The notes under the pieces are model-generated. The model made no database searches. It saw only the letters and a list, made by a program, of their open reading frames with translations, and was not told the origin of the DNA. The translations under genes and the position numbers were made by a program. Of a stretch of 64,000 nt of DNA, positions 19,891 through 28,165 are shown piece after piece. The stretch covers positions 124,001-188,000 of the forward strand of contig JAHHHJ010000003.1 of NCBI GenBank assembly GCA_019359445.1, read 5' to 3'. The stretch is from Kastovskya adunca ATA6-11-RM4. Lineage in GTDB: Bacteria > Cyanobacteriota > Cyanobacteriia > Cyanobacteriales > Coleofasciculaceae. The stretch's first letter is position 1. Each line of letters starts with the position of its first letter.

Positions 19891-21501
19891 ATGAAAAAAC
19901 AAGCTTTATTATTTGCCGCTGATGTAGCTTATACATTTCCCCTAGGGAGAACTCTCTTTCGAGGAATTAATGCGGGAATCAACCCAGGGGATAAAGTTGC
20001 CTTAATTGGTGCTAATGGCGTTGGTAAATCAACGTTGCTGAAAATTTTGGCTGATAAAATTCAGCCAAGTTCTGGTTCAGTTATTAGTCACGGCTCAGTT
20101 TATTATCTGCCGCAAATTAGCACTATTCACCGCGAAAACAGAGATAGGACAGTTCTAAATTTCCTCAGTTCTATCACCGATGAATGGTGGGACGTGACAA
20201 ACATTTTAGAATCTCAGCTTAGTACTACCCTGGATTTATCCTTGCCTGTAGGTAGCTTGAGTGGGGGAGAGATTACCAAGTTATTTCTAGCAATGGGTTT
20301 GTGCCAAAATCCTGAGGTTTTGTTACTGGATGAGCCAACCAATCACATGGACTTCTGCGCCTTAGAAAGTCTCAAAACCTTTTTGAATAACTTTTCCGGT
20401 GCTTTTGTAATTGTTTCTCATAAACCATTTTTCCTAGACCAAGTTGTAAATAAAACGTGGGACTTAACTGCTAGTTGCATAAAAGTTTATGGAGGTAATT
20501 ATTCGCTTTACAGAGAGCAAAAGGAAGCAGATATACAAGCAACTCTCAGGAACCGAGAGGCGGCTAAAAAAGAGCTAAAGCGTGCTAAAGACGCGGCGGC
20601 AAAAGAACAACAACGTGCCGATCGCTCTCGACGAGAAGGGCGACTTCAAGCGCAAGACAGAAGCATGGGGAGAGCAGAACGAGGCGGTTTTGCAGAAATG
20701 GCATCTGCCTCTGCTGGCAAGGCTTCTACTAAGCATCAGGTAGCCGTGGCGAAAGCTAATCAAAAGATTGAAGAGTTAAAAATTAGGAAAAATAAGGTTA
20801 CAAATATTCGTTTAGAAGAGGGGAGTAGTAAACGAGGAAAAAATTTAATTGATATTCAAGGGGCAAATTTAAGGGTAGGGAATGCTTGCCTTGTTGAGGA
20901 TATTCAGTTTCATCTATCTTATGGCGATCGCGTGACTATTTCCGGTGCTAACGGTGCCGGAAAATCTAGCTTTGTCAAGGCGATTTTGAATAACATCAAG
21001 GATGATTCGATTTGTTTTGAATCAGGAGAAATTTCAGTTTCTCCAGGAATGAAGATTGTCTATCTCGATCAAAATTATGAACTGCTAGATAGAGAAAAGA
21101 CAATTATCGAAAATATGCAACAAGCGAACTCAAGCCTCGATTATCAAGTTTTGAGACAGCAGCTAGGAAATTTTCTATTTTTTAACGATGAAGTGCATAA
21201 AAGCGTTGCCATGTTAAGTGGTGGGGAACTGGCGAGGTTAACGCTGGCAATCGTGGGGATTTGTGAAATTGATTTGCTGGTTCTTGATGAACCGACGAAT
21301 AACCTAGATATAGAAACTGTTGAGCAGATTGTTGAAGCGTTGGAGGAGTATAGCGGCGCTCTTTTAGTTATATCCCATGACCTGGAATTTCTCGGCAAAA
21401 TCAAAATCATGAAAGCTTTTAATCTAAAGAATAAAGCTTTAAAAACTACAGTTTATCTGCCTGATGAACTAGAGAATTATTATCAAGAACTTCTCAACTG
21501 A
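19891..21501 (+). CDS. ABC-F family ATPase
   Basis: A soluble protein of 536 residues with two ABC domains and no membrane part. Domain 1: GANGVGKST, LSGGE, LLDEPTNHMD. A charged linker of about 100 residues rich in Lys, Arg, Glu and Ala. Domain 2: GANGAGKSS, LSGGE, LDEPTNNLD. ABC-F proteins bind the ribosomal E site; members regulate translation or protect ribosomes from antibiotics. Which applies here cannot be told from sequence alone. The gene is clearly more AT-rich than its neighbours, lies between two copies of a small repeat, and separates nrtR from nadE, suggesting insertion into the NAD cluster. No ribosome-binding site precedes its ATG. Confidence 0.88.
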   Translation: MKKQALLFAADVAYTFPLGRTLFRGINAGINPGDKVALIGANGVGKSTLLKILADKIQPSSGSVISHGSVYYLPQISTIHRENRDRTVLNFLSSITDEWWDVTNILESQLSTTLDLSLPVGSLSGGEITKLFLAMGLCQNPEVLLLDEPTNHMDFCALESLKTFLNNFSGAFVIVSHKPFFLDQVVNKTWDLTASCIKVYGGNYSLYREQKEADIQATLRNREAAKKELKRAKDAAAKEQQRADRSRREGRLQAQDRSMGRAERGGFAEMASASAGKASTKHQVAVAKANQKIEELKIRKNKVTNIRLEEGSSKRGKNLIDIQGANLRVGNACLVEDIQFHLSYGDRVTISGANGAGKSSFVKAILNNIKDDSICFESGEISVSPGMKIVYLDQNYELLDREKTIIENMQQANSSLDYQVLRQQLGNFLFFNDEVHKSVAMLSGGELARLTLAIVGICEIDLLVLDEPTNNLDIETVEQIVEALEEYSGALLVISHDLEFLGKIKIMKAFNLKNKALKTTVYLPDELENYYQELLN

Positions 21502-21513
21502 GATTCGGTTAAG

Positions 21514-21642
21514 TAAGTAGGCGTAAATAATTAAAGGTTTGTCATAAGAGCTAAAGACTCAAAACAAAGTTGAAGCCCTCGCTACAAAATCATTAAAATA
21601 TTACACTACTTTACATTTGATTTATTTCCGCCTATTTATACC
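21514..21642. mobile_element. Small element with inverted ends, copy 2 (downstream of ABC-F gene)
   Basis: About 129 bases. The left end TAAGTAGGCGTAAATAATT and the right end ATTTATTTCCGCCTATTTA are imperfect inverted repeats. Both ends and the internal ACAAAGTTG match copy 1 in the same orientation, so the two copies flank the ABC-F gene as direct repeats. Confidence 0.55.
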
Positions 21643-21788
21643 ATTTCTCTTTTAAGGGGCTACCTATTAATTCCCCCAACAGGGCTTAAAAAAGGGGGAG
21701 CAAAAAAAATTATCTGTAGCAAGCATTTAGAGAATTGGTATTACTTAGTAAAGATTAGCGCTGAGACAAGTTATTTAGGTTAACCACT

Positions 21789-23549
21789 ATGAAAATTGCG
21801 ATCGCCCAAATCAATCCCACTATTGGCAACATTTCTGGTAACGTCCAACAAATCCTTCAGCTGGCAAAACAAGCAGTTGAGCAAAATGCCCGCCTGTTGC
21901 TGACACCAGAGCTTTCCCTATGCGGCTACCCTCCACGGGACTTGTTGCTAAATCCGGGCTTCGTTGAGGAAATATCTGCCACCTTGCAGCAACTGGCGCA
22001 GGATTTGCCTCCCCAGCTAGCGGTTTTAGTCGGCACCGTTGAACCCAATCCCAAAGCCCAGCAGGCTGGGGGTAAGCCGCTATTTAACAGCATTGCCCTC
22101 CTAGAGGCGGGTAAGGTGCAACAAATCTTTCACAAACGCCTCTTACCCACCTACGATGTTTTCGACGAATATCGCTACTTTGAACCGGGGCTACAAAGTA
22201 ATTCTTTTACTCTTACCCCTCTCGACTCAGAAACAAGCACCCAAGATTCAGCCTTAAAAATCGGCGTCACCATCTGCGAAGACTTGTGGAATGATGAAGA
22301 GTTTTGGGGCAAACGCAGCTACCAAGCTGATCCAATCGCTGATTTAGCGCAACAGGGCGTTGATTTCATCGTCAACCTCTCCGCGTCTCCCTACAGCCTC
22401 GGCAAGCAAAAGCTACGGGAGGCGATGTTAAGGCATGGTGCCAAGCGTTACCAGCAGCCGATGATTTATACCAACCAGGTTGGGGGGAATGATGACTTGG
22501 TGTTTGATGGTAGAAGTGTTGCCTTCAATCGGGATGGGGAAATAGTCTGTCGAGCCGCCGCCTTTGAGACAGATTTAGCGATTGTAGAATTTGATGAGCG
22601 ATCGCTTGACTTATTTCCCTCCAAAATTGCTCCAGTTCCCAGGAGTGAAGATGAGGAAATTTGGTCAGCCCTGGTATTGGGGGTGCGCGACTATACCCGC
22701 AAGTGTGGCTTTTCCCAGGTTGTAATTGGACTCAGTGGCGGGATTGACTCCTCGTTAGTAGCAGCGATCGCTACAGCGGCTTTAGGTGCAGAAAATGTCT
22801 TTGGCATTCTTATGCCCTCACCCTACAGTTCTGAACATTCAATTACCGACGCCGAAGAACTAGCCGCCAACTTGGGCATCACGATTCACACCCTGCCGAT
22901 TGGGGAGTTGATGCAAGGGTACGACAAAACCTTAGAACCCCTCTTTGCGGGGACAGAATTTGGCATTGCCGAAGAAAATATTCAATCCCGGATTCGGGGC
23001 AATTTACTAATGGCAGTTGCCAACAAGTTTGGCTATCTCCTCCTCTCCACAGGCAACAAATCAGAAATGGCAGTCGGCTATTGCACCCTCTACGGCGATA
23101 TGAACGGCGGGCTTGCCGTGATTGCCGATGTTCCCAAAACCCGCGTCTACTCCCTGTGTCAGTGGTTAAATCAGAAAGGAATGGCAACGAGTGCGTCGCG
23201 ATCGCCAATCCCCAAAAATATCCTCACCAAACCCCCCAGTGCCGAACTCAAACCCGGTCAACTTGACCAAGACTCTCTACCCTCCTATGAAGTCTTAGAT
23301 GACATCTTGAGTCGGATGATTCATCACCACCAATCCTCCGCCGAGATTGTCAAGGCAGGTCACAATCCGGTGATCGTCGATCAAGTGATGCGATTAGTCG
23401 CCCGTGCAGAATTCAAACGCCGACAGGCACCCCCAGGCATCAAAATTACTGACCGCGCCTTTGGTACAGGCTGGCGGATGCCGATCGCCAGTCGTTGGCT
23501 CAAATCCAACTCCCAGCAAGCCGACTGTGCAACCAATGGTCAAGACTGA
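21789..23549 (+). CDS. nadE: Glutamine-dependent NAD+ synthetase
   Basis: Amidates deamido-NAD to NAD with ATP, taking ammonia from glutamine: the last step of the route started by PncB and NadD. 586 residues in two domains. The N-terminal nitrilase-type glutaminase has the catalytic triad Glu (LTPELSLCGYPP), Lys (FHKRLLPTYDVFDEYRYF) and Cys (VTICEDLWN). The C-terminal synthetase has the PP-loop GLSGGIDSSL, then STGNKSEMAVGY. The ATG at 21789 is chosen because the conserved MKIAIAQINPTIGN starts there. Followed by a terminator hairpin. Confidence 0.95.
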   Translation: MKIAIAQINPTIGNISGNVQQILQLAKQAVEQNARLLLTPELSLCGYPPRDLLLNPGFVEEISATLQQLAQDLPPQLAVLVGTVEPNPKAQQAGGKPLFNSIALLEAGKVQQIFHKRLLPTYDVFDEYRYFEPGLQSNSFTLTPLDSETSTQDSALKIGVTICEDLWNDEEFWGKRSYQADPIADLAQQGVDFIVNLSASPYSLGKQKLREAMLRHGAKRYQQPMIYTNQVGGNDDLVFDGRSVAFNRDGEIVCRAAAFETDLAIVEFDERSLDLFPSKIAPVPRSEDEEIWSALVLGVRDYTRKCGFSQVVIGLSGGIDSSLVAAIATAALGAENVFGILMPSPYSSEHSITDAEELAANLGITIHTLPIGELMQGYDKTLEPLFAGTEFGIAEENIQSRIRGNLLMAVANKFGYLLLSTGNKSEMAVGYCTLYGDMNGGLAVIADVPKTRVYSLCQWLNQKGMATSASRSPIPKNILTKPPSAELKPGQLDQDSLPSYEVLDDILSRMIHHHQSSAEIVKAGHNPVIVDQVMRLVARAEFKRRQAPPGIKITDRAFGTGWRMPIASRWLKSNSQQADCATNGQD

Positions 23550-23561
23550 TCTAAAAAGAAA

Positions 23562-23586
23562 GCCCCACTAGTTCAGGTAGTGGGGC
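23562..23586 (+). terminator. Terminator-like hairpin after nadE
   Basis: A 9-bp stem GCCCCACTA / TAGTGGGGC with a 7-base loop lies 12 bases after the nadE stop. It is followed by AACTTT, a weak U-tract. Confidence 0.7.
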
Positions 23587-23671
23587 AACTTTCACGAGTT
23601 AGGATGTTCTCTTTTTAGCGATCGCTCTTGAGCGAGGAACTTATGCACTTCTAGCTAAAAGTTGTGCTGAA

Positions 23672-24283
23672 TTAAGTATTCCGTGTGTTGACCTGACGTG
23701 CCATGTCTCGGAACGTATCCATGCTAGGGCCAGGGCGACGGCGATCGTTATTGGCGGGGGAGATTAAATAGTTGGGAGCAAATGTCGAGTGAGACTTGCC
23801 ATTATTGGCGGCTGGGGGGTTGGGTTGAGCTTCGACTTTCACTTCTTTCACTTCTTTGGCAGCAGCTTTCTTTTTAGATTCTGGCTGCTTTTCGGTTTTT
23901 GCCGATTCGCCTTTGGGGCGCTCGACTGTCGCCACCGCTGCTTTAGCCGGTTCTGGTTGCTTTTCGGTTTTTGTTGGCTCGGCTTTGGCTTTGGTTGATG
24001 CTGTCGGCTCGGCTTTGGCTTTGGTTGATGCTGTTGGCTCGGCTTTGGCTTTAGTTGATGCTGTCGGCTCGGCTTTGGCTTTGGTTGATGCTGAGGTTTT
24101 CTCTTGGCTGACTGGCTTCACATCACCAGTTTCGTCTAGCTCTAGGAAATATCCACTGCCTTTTTTGCCTTTGGGGGCGGGTAAGGACTTGTCTTCAGAT
24201 TTGGCGTCAGATTTCTTCCCGCCCAAAATCCCGCCAAAAAATGCGGCAAGACCGCTAAAGATTTTTTTGATAAAACCAAACAT
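23672..24283 (-). CDS. Ala/Lys-rich repeat protein with conserved N-terminus
   Basis: A 203-residue protein of unknown function. The N-terminus MFGFIKKIFSGLAAFFGGILG is a hydrophobic or amphipathic helix that could bind a membrane. Then comes a charged region with GSGYFLELDETGDVKPV, four tandem copies of the decapeptide ASTKAKAEPT, Lys/Glu/Pro-rich sequence, and a short conserved-looking tail (NYLISPANNDRRRPGPSMD, MARQV). Homologues with the same two ends and variable middles are common in cyanobacteria, from memory of the family. The ATG is preceded by CAGGAG. Convergent with nadE. Confidence 0.65.
   Translation of the reverse strand: MFGFIKKIFSGLAAFFGGILGGKKSDAKSEDKSLPAPKGKKGSGYFLELDETGDVKPVSQEKTSASTKAKAEPTASTKAKAEPTASTKAKAEPTASTKAKAEPTKTEKQPEPAKAAVATVERPKGESAKTEKQPESKKKAAAKEVKEVKVEAQPNPPAANNGKSHSTFAPNYLISPANNDRRRPGPSMDTFRDMARQVNTRNT
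23976..24095. repeat. Four 30-bp tandem repeats in the Ala/Lys-rich gene
   Basis: Four near-identical 30-base units (core GGCTCGGCTTTGGCTTTGGT) encode the decapeptide ASTKAKAEPT on the minus strand. Confidence 0.8.
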
Positions 24284-24696
24284 TTACTAATACTCCTGGT
24301 GATTAGATGAATTCTTTACAGCCCCCAACGTTGGAGGCGACGCTTCTATACTTCTACAAAACTATTACTGCAACTGCCCAGTTAATCATGACTTCTTGTA
24401 TATCTGGGTTTGCAAAATTGTCAGCCAGATCGAATTATCAATTTTTATGGCAGACATGTGCAAGATTCTGTCTGTCTTCTTTACAAAACTTTACTACTGT
24501 CCGATTTGGATACAGTGACGCTGATTCTGCTCAGAAAATAGTGCGGACTTAACTTACTTTATAAACACTCACGATTATCTCATAGTTCTCGCTCAAGCTG
24601 ATGCCAATCAGTAGGGTGTAACACTCCTATGCGTCACCTGCTCACAGCGCTATCTAGACTAGGGATAAATCAAGTCATAGATTAACCAGACCGAAG
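24284..24696. other. Gene-free stretch
   Basis: About 410 bases between the divergent repeat-protein gene and the first lipase gene. It must hold both promoters. I see no convincing conserved coding frame, hairpin or operator in it. Confidence 0.5.
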
Positions 24697-25356
24697 ATGA
24701 ACAGTGCAATTCAGCGCAATCCCGTTTTACTCGTTCATGGTATCAGCGATACAACGACTGTATTTAATAGCATGTCGGCTTACCTTGCCCAGAAGGGTTG
24801 GCGGGTACATAGCTTTAACCTGACCCCTAACAATGGTTCTATGGGACTAGAGCGCCTCGCCGCGCAAGTCACTGATTATATCGACCGAAACTTTGCCCCC
24901 AATCAACCCATCGATTTGGTTGGCTTTAGCATGGGGGGAATTGTGACGCGTTACTACCTCCAGCGTTTGGGAGGAATAGAACGAGTACAGCGCTATATCA
25001 ACATTTCTGCCCCCAACAACGGTACGGTTGTGGGCTACTTATCTTGGCATCTAGGTTGCGCGCAGATGCGCCCTGGTAGCCCGCTTCTGGATGATTTGAA
25101 TCAAGATGTTGCCGAGACTCTAGGACGCATTCAGGTGACTTACATCTGGACGCCGATGGATTTGATGATTTTTCCGGCACATAGTTCTCAGCTACCTGTA
25201 GGAAAAGAGGTGATACTGCCTGTTCCTCTACATTCTTTGATGTTGAGCGATTCGAGAAGCCTCAAAGCTGTGGAAGCCGCACTTTCTGAGCCGATTGCCG
25301 CTCAAGGTAGGAAATTAGAAGTAGGCGAAGCCTTGGTGAGAAGCGATCGCCCTTAA
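24697..25356 (+). CDS. Lipase-like alpha/beta hydrolase (tandem copy 1)
   Basis: 219 residues with the alpha/beta-hydrolase fold of the triacylglycerol lipase (EstA/LipA) type. Oxyanion-hole motif VLLVHGISDT near residue 13, nucleophile Ser78 in GFSMGG, the likely acid in WTPMDLMIFPA and the His in LHSLMLSD. A Gly-x-Ser-x-Gly esterase acting on short lipids or esters is inferred; the substrate is unknown. No signal peptide. A paralogue starts 25 bases downstream in the same direction, so the two probably form an operon. Confidence 0.85.
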   Translation: MNSAIQRNPVLLVHGISDTTTVFNSMSAYLAQKGWRVHSFNLTPNNGSMGLERLAAQVTDYIDRNFAPNQPIDLVGFSMGGIVTRYYLQRLGGIERVQRYINISAPNNGTVVGYLSWHLGCAQMRPGSPLLDDLNQDVAETLGRIQVTYIWTPMDLMIFPAHSSQLPVGKEVILPVPLHSLMLSDSRSLKAVEAALSEPIAAQGRKLEVGEALVRSDRP

Positions 25357-25381
25357 AGAAAGTCAGCGCTTTTAGGCTCTC

Positions 25382-26008
25382 ATGACCAATAACTCCAACA
25401 CCCGCAACCCCGTCCTACTAGTACACGGCATCATCAGAACCTCTGCCATTTTCCACAGAATGTCTACATTCTTGAGCGATCGGGGTTGGTCTACCTACAG
25501 CTTCAACCTAAAACCCAACAATGGCAGCTTAGGACTCAACCAATTAGCCGCTCAAGTGGCAGATTACATCGATCAGACCTTTGCGCCGGATCAACCTCTG
25601 GATCTGGTGGGCTTGAGTATGGGAGGTTTGGTGACACGCTACTACGTGCAGCGACTGGGCGGTATTGACCGCGTGCAGCGATTGATCACCATCTCTGCGC
25701 CTCATCAAGGCACTCAGATGGCGTACCTCTCATCACGCCTTGGCTGCGTGCAGATGCGTCCGGGGAGTCCTTTCATTGCAGATTTAGCTCGAGATGTCGA
25801 GATGCTGGAACGCCTCAACTTCACTTCTATCTGGACGCCGTGGGATTTTATTATTGTGCCTGCCCAAAGTTCGCAGATGCCTATCGGTCGAGAGGTAAAG
25901 CTGTCGGTTTTTATTCATTCCCGCATGGTGAGAAATACCAAAACCCTGCACGCCGTAGCCGCCGCTTTGTCGGAGCCGCTTATTCCTCCTCTGCTACATT
26001 CTCGTTAA
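25382..26008 (+). CDS. Lipase-like alpha/beta hydrolase (tandem copy 2)
   Basis: 208 residues, clearly a duplicate of the preceding gene: the same HGII/HGIS oxyanion segment, nucleophile Ser79 in [17 protein letters not shown], the acid in [17 protein letters not shown], and the His in IHSRMVR. Its last 29 bases overlap the 3' end of the convergent rimM gene. Confidence 0.85.
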   Translation: MTNNSNTRNPVLLVHGIIRTSAIFHRMSTFLSDRGWSTYSFNLKPNNGSLGLNQLAAQVADYIDQTFAPDQPLDLVGLSMGGLVTRYYVQRLGGIDRVQRLITISAPHQGTQMAYLSSRLGCVQMRPGSPFIADLARDVEMLERLNFTSIWTPWDFIIVPAQSSQMPIGREVKLSVFIHSRMVRNTKTLHAVAAALSEPLIPPLLHSR

Positions 26009-26651
26009 CTTCTAGTAAACCGGGTGGGGGAGTAATTTCAATGCGACGGCTTTCCAGGTCTACGACTGGTGCGATCGCCTTAACAAAAGGAATCAAAACC
26101 GTGGTAGGTTTTACTACTTTTTTCCGCTTCGCTTTGGCTTGGCGTTGCTTACTGAGGCGGTTTGGTAGAGGCACTTCTGGCTTCGGTGCTTCAGGTTCCG
26201 GTTGCTGGTGTAGCTGTACCTCAAGTAAATCATTTCCCGCCGGAATCACATCCACAACCACGCCGATTGCTTCCCCCGTCAGTTGATTGAAGACTTCTAG
26301 AGTCAGCAAGTCCTGCACATGGTATTCGTCTTCTTTAAGCTGAGGGCGATCGCTATCCGGCACCAAAAGTTGCGCCCCCCGCAAGGCGTCTGCCTGTTCG
26401 CGAGTTTCTACCCCAGCTAGCTGCACGATGTACAGTCCTTTGCCAGGGACACCACGCCCCCGCAGCAGTTTTACGGTTTCGGGTTCAGTTTCACCGGGGC
26501 GCATTAGCCAACGCTGTCCTGGTATCTCAAACCGTTCGGGAAAATCTGAACTGGAATAAATCCGTAGTTCCCCTTTCAAACCTTGGGGTGCAACAATTTT
26601 GCCGATTTGTAACCAGCTAGACACCAACTGATCTCCTTTGACTATTCCCAT
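25980..26651 (-). CDS. rimM: 16S rRNA processing protein RimM
   Basis: Assists maturation of the 30S ribosomal subunit head by binding ribosomal protein S19. The N-terminal RimM domain starts at [28 protein letters not shown]. The PRC-barrel follows ([12 protein letters not shown], then [21 protein letters not shown]) and the end is [22 protein letters not shown] Lys/Arg-rich insert ([12 protein letters not shown]...KAKRKK) interrupts the barrel, as in other cyanobacteria. The first ATG is at 26651; a TTG five codons upstream is less likely. It overlaps the lipase gene tail to tail. Confidence 0.92.
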   Translation of the reverse strand: MGIVKGDQLVSSWLQIGKIVAPQGLKGELRIYSSSDFPERFEIPGQRWLMRPGETEPETVKLLRGRGVPGKGLYIVQLAGVETREQADALRGAQLLVPDSDRPQLKEDEYHVQDLLTLEVFNQLTGEAIGVVVDVIPAGNDLLEVQLHQQPEPEAPKPEVPLPNRLSKQRQAKAKRKKVVKPTTVLIPFVKAIAPVVDLESRRIEITPPPGLLEVNENVAEEE

Positions 26652-26731
26652 GACTTTGTGATGCAACTAGTACCCGCACAAAAACTACTCCCACTCCTAT
26701 CACGATTTTTTTGCTGATGAACTTGACATCC

Positions 26732-26754
26732 TCCCCGCACCTAAAAGGTGCGGG
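26732..26754 (-). ncRNA. 3' hairpin of the predicted omega (re)RNA
   Basis: A 9-bp perfect stem with a 5-base AT-rich loop lies just downstream of the tnpB stop. In characterised IS200/IS605 elements the guide RNA of TnpB is transcribed from the tnpB 3' end through this right-end hairpin into flanking DNA. Here the guide would be the bases after GGATGTCAAG on the minus strand. The RNA itself is inferred. Confidence 0.45.
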
Positions 26755-26765
26755 GATTCCAAAGA

Positions 26766-28010
26766 TTACTCTTTGGGTTTCCTCTTTCCACGAGTTGACT
26801 TACTTGGAGGAGTTTCCTCACCCAAGTATTGGTCAGTCTCTCCAGAGGCGTTCACCTCGACTACGCTCGGTGAGCGAAGCCGAACCGACGTTCCTGTATG
26901 CCCTACAGTACGCAATCCCTTTTCTAATATATTTCGAGCAGCATTCCAGTCTCTGTCTTGAGTGTGTCCGCATTGAGTACAAATATGCGTTCTTACACTC
27001 AAAGCTTTCTTGACGACTTTTCCGCAGTTAGAGCAATTTTGGGAGGTGTAATGAGGCGGCACGGCAACCGTAACTACTCCAAACACTTTTCCAAAATACT
27101 CTACCCAAGAACGAAACTGCGTCCACGCCGCATCACTAATTGACTTAGCCAAATGGCGATTCCTCACCATGTTTTTCACCTTCAAGTCCTCGTAGGCTAC
27201 CAAGTCGTTAGACTGGACTACGCACCTTGCCAACTTCACGGCAAAGTCTTTACGCTGCCTACTTACCTTGAGGTGTTTTCGCGCCAGTTTATTTCTCAAC
27301 TTGGCTCTATTATTAGAACCAAGTTTAGTCCTACTCATTCGCCTAGACAGGCGTTTAAGGGACTTCTCACTTTTACGCAGGTGACGCGGGTTTTCAATGG
27401 TTGTCCCGTCACTATCACTATAGAAGTGAGTCAATCCCACATCTAGCCCAATAGTTTTAAAAGTTGGTTCTCGCAACTCTTTTCGCTCTACATTCAGACA
27501 AAACTGGGCGTAATAGCCATCAGCACGACGTACTACTCGCACTCTTTTGATTTGTTCTATTTGGTAGTAGTGTAAGTCGCGAGTTCCCCACAGCTTAAAC
27601 GTTCCAGCTTCAAATCCATCGGTGAAGGTAATACTCCTTCTGTCGGACGTAAGCTTCCATCCACTAGTCTTGTACTCAACACTTGCTCTTGTTTGATGCT
27701 TTTTGAAGCGTGGATATCCTTTTTTCCCTGGTAAGTGCTTTTGGCAATTATCGAAGAATTTAGCAATCGCACTCCAGGCTCTTTCCGCCATTGACTGACG
27801 TGCCATTGAGTTAAGCTTCTTTACCCAAGGGAATTCAGGATTATCTGCCAAAACTTTGCAGTACTTGTTTAGGTCGTACCTCCCTATTCCTTGGTTATCC
27901 ATCCAGTATTTGAGGCAGCTATTTCTAACAAAACGGGCAGTACGTAGCGCTTCGTCCATTGCGCGGTACTGCCCGTCTGTTCCTTGTAATTTAGCCTCAA
28001 AGACTAGCAT
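26766..28010 (-). CDS. tnpB: RNA-guided endonuclease TnpB, IS200/IS605 family
   Basis: A 414-residue protein of the TnpB family, ancestor of Cas12: an RNA-guided DNA nuclease that helps IS200/IS605 elements persist. The N-terminal HTH_OrfB domain is followed by the RuvC nuclease, with catalytic Asp190 (IGLDVGL), Glu274 (AYEDLK) and Asp354 (DRDWNAARN) all intact. Zinc-ribbon cysteines are at 326, 329, 344 and 347 (CSNC, CTQC). The C-terminal 45 residues are basic and low in complexity (SVRLRSPSVVEVN), encoded by a dispersed palindromic repeat. Full length, hence probably active. The start ATG at 28010 lies next to a perfect inverted repeat that may be its promoter or operator. Confidence 0.92.
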   Translation of the reverse strand: MLVFEAKLQGTDGQYRAMDEALRTARFVRNSCLKYWMDNQGIGRYDLNKYCKVLADNPEFPWVKKLNSMARQSMAERAWSAIAKFFDNCQKHLPGKKGYPRFKKHQTRASVEYKTSGWKLTSDRRSITFTDGFEAGTFKLWGTRDLHYYQIEQIKRVRVVRRADGYYAQFCLNVERKELREPTFKTIGLDVGLTHFYSDSDGTTIENPRHLRKSEKSLKRLSRRMSRTKLGSNNRAKLRNKLARKHLKVSRQRKDFAVKLARCVVQSNDLVAYEDLKVKNMVRNRHLAKSISDAAWTQFRSWVEYFGKVFGVVTVAVPPHYTSQNCSNCGKVVKKALSVRTHICTQCGHTQDRDWNAARNILEKGLRTVGHTGTSVRLRSPSVVEVNASGETDQYLGEETPPSKSTRGKRKPKE

Positions 28011-28011
28011 T

Positions 28012-28034
28012 TTATGTCAATTAACTTGACATAA
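28012..28034. promoter_or_regulatory. Perfect inverted repeat at the tnpB start
   Basis: TTATGTCAA / TTGACATAA, 9 bp each with a 5-base spacer, begins one base upstream of the tnpB ATG. It could be an operator or part of the promoter (TTGACA on the minus strand), or a hairpin limiting translation. Confidence 0.45.
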
Positions 28035-28165
28035 CTATATCCCAATTTACGGGCTGGTAGCCAAGCTCATTGGATATTATTGGAACATCGAGTTCCCATA
28101 ATATCCCGCCTTATATCCCCGCCTTGAAAGCGCAGGGTTTTACGGCGCTTTCGATAAAACATCGT

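Larger units (their letters stand above)
26723..28152 (-). mobile_element. IS200/IS605-type element carrying only tnpB
   Basis: The element contains tnpB but no tnpA, so it would need a transposase supplied in trans. The end downstream of tnpB has a 9-bp hairpin CCCCGCACC / GGTGCGGGG (26732-26754). The end upstream of tnpB has an 8-bp hairpin GAAAGCGC / GCGCTTTC (28126-28152). Such subterminal hairpins are the transposase recognition sites in this family. Exact boundaries are inferred; the element sits between rimM and the aminotransferase gene, ending about 14 bases from the aminotransferase stop. Confidence 0.7.

Noticed and set aside
24307-24552. An 81-residue frame before the lipase genes
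   Set aside because: No ribosome-binding site, composition unlike coding DNA, no family.
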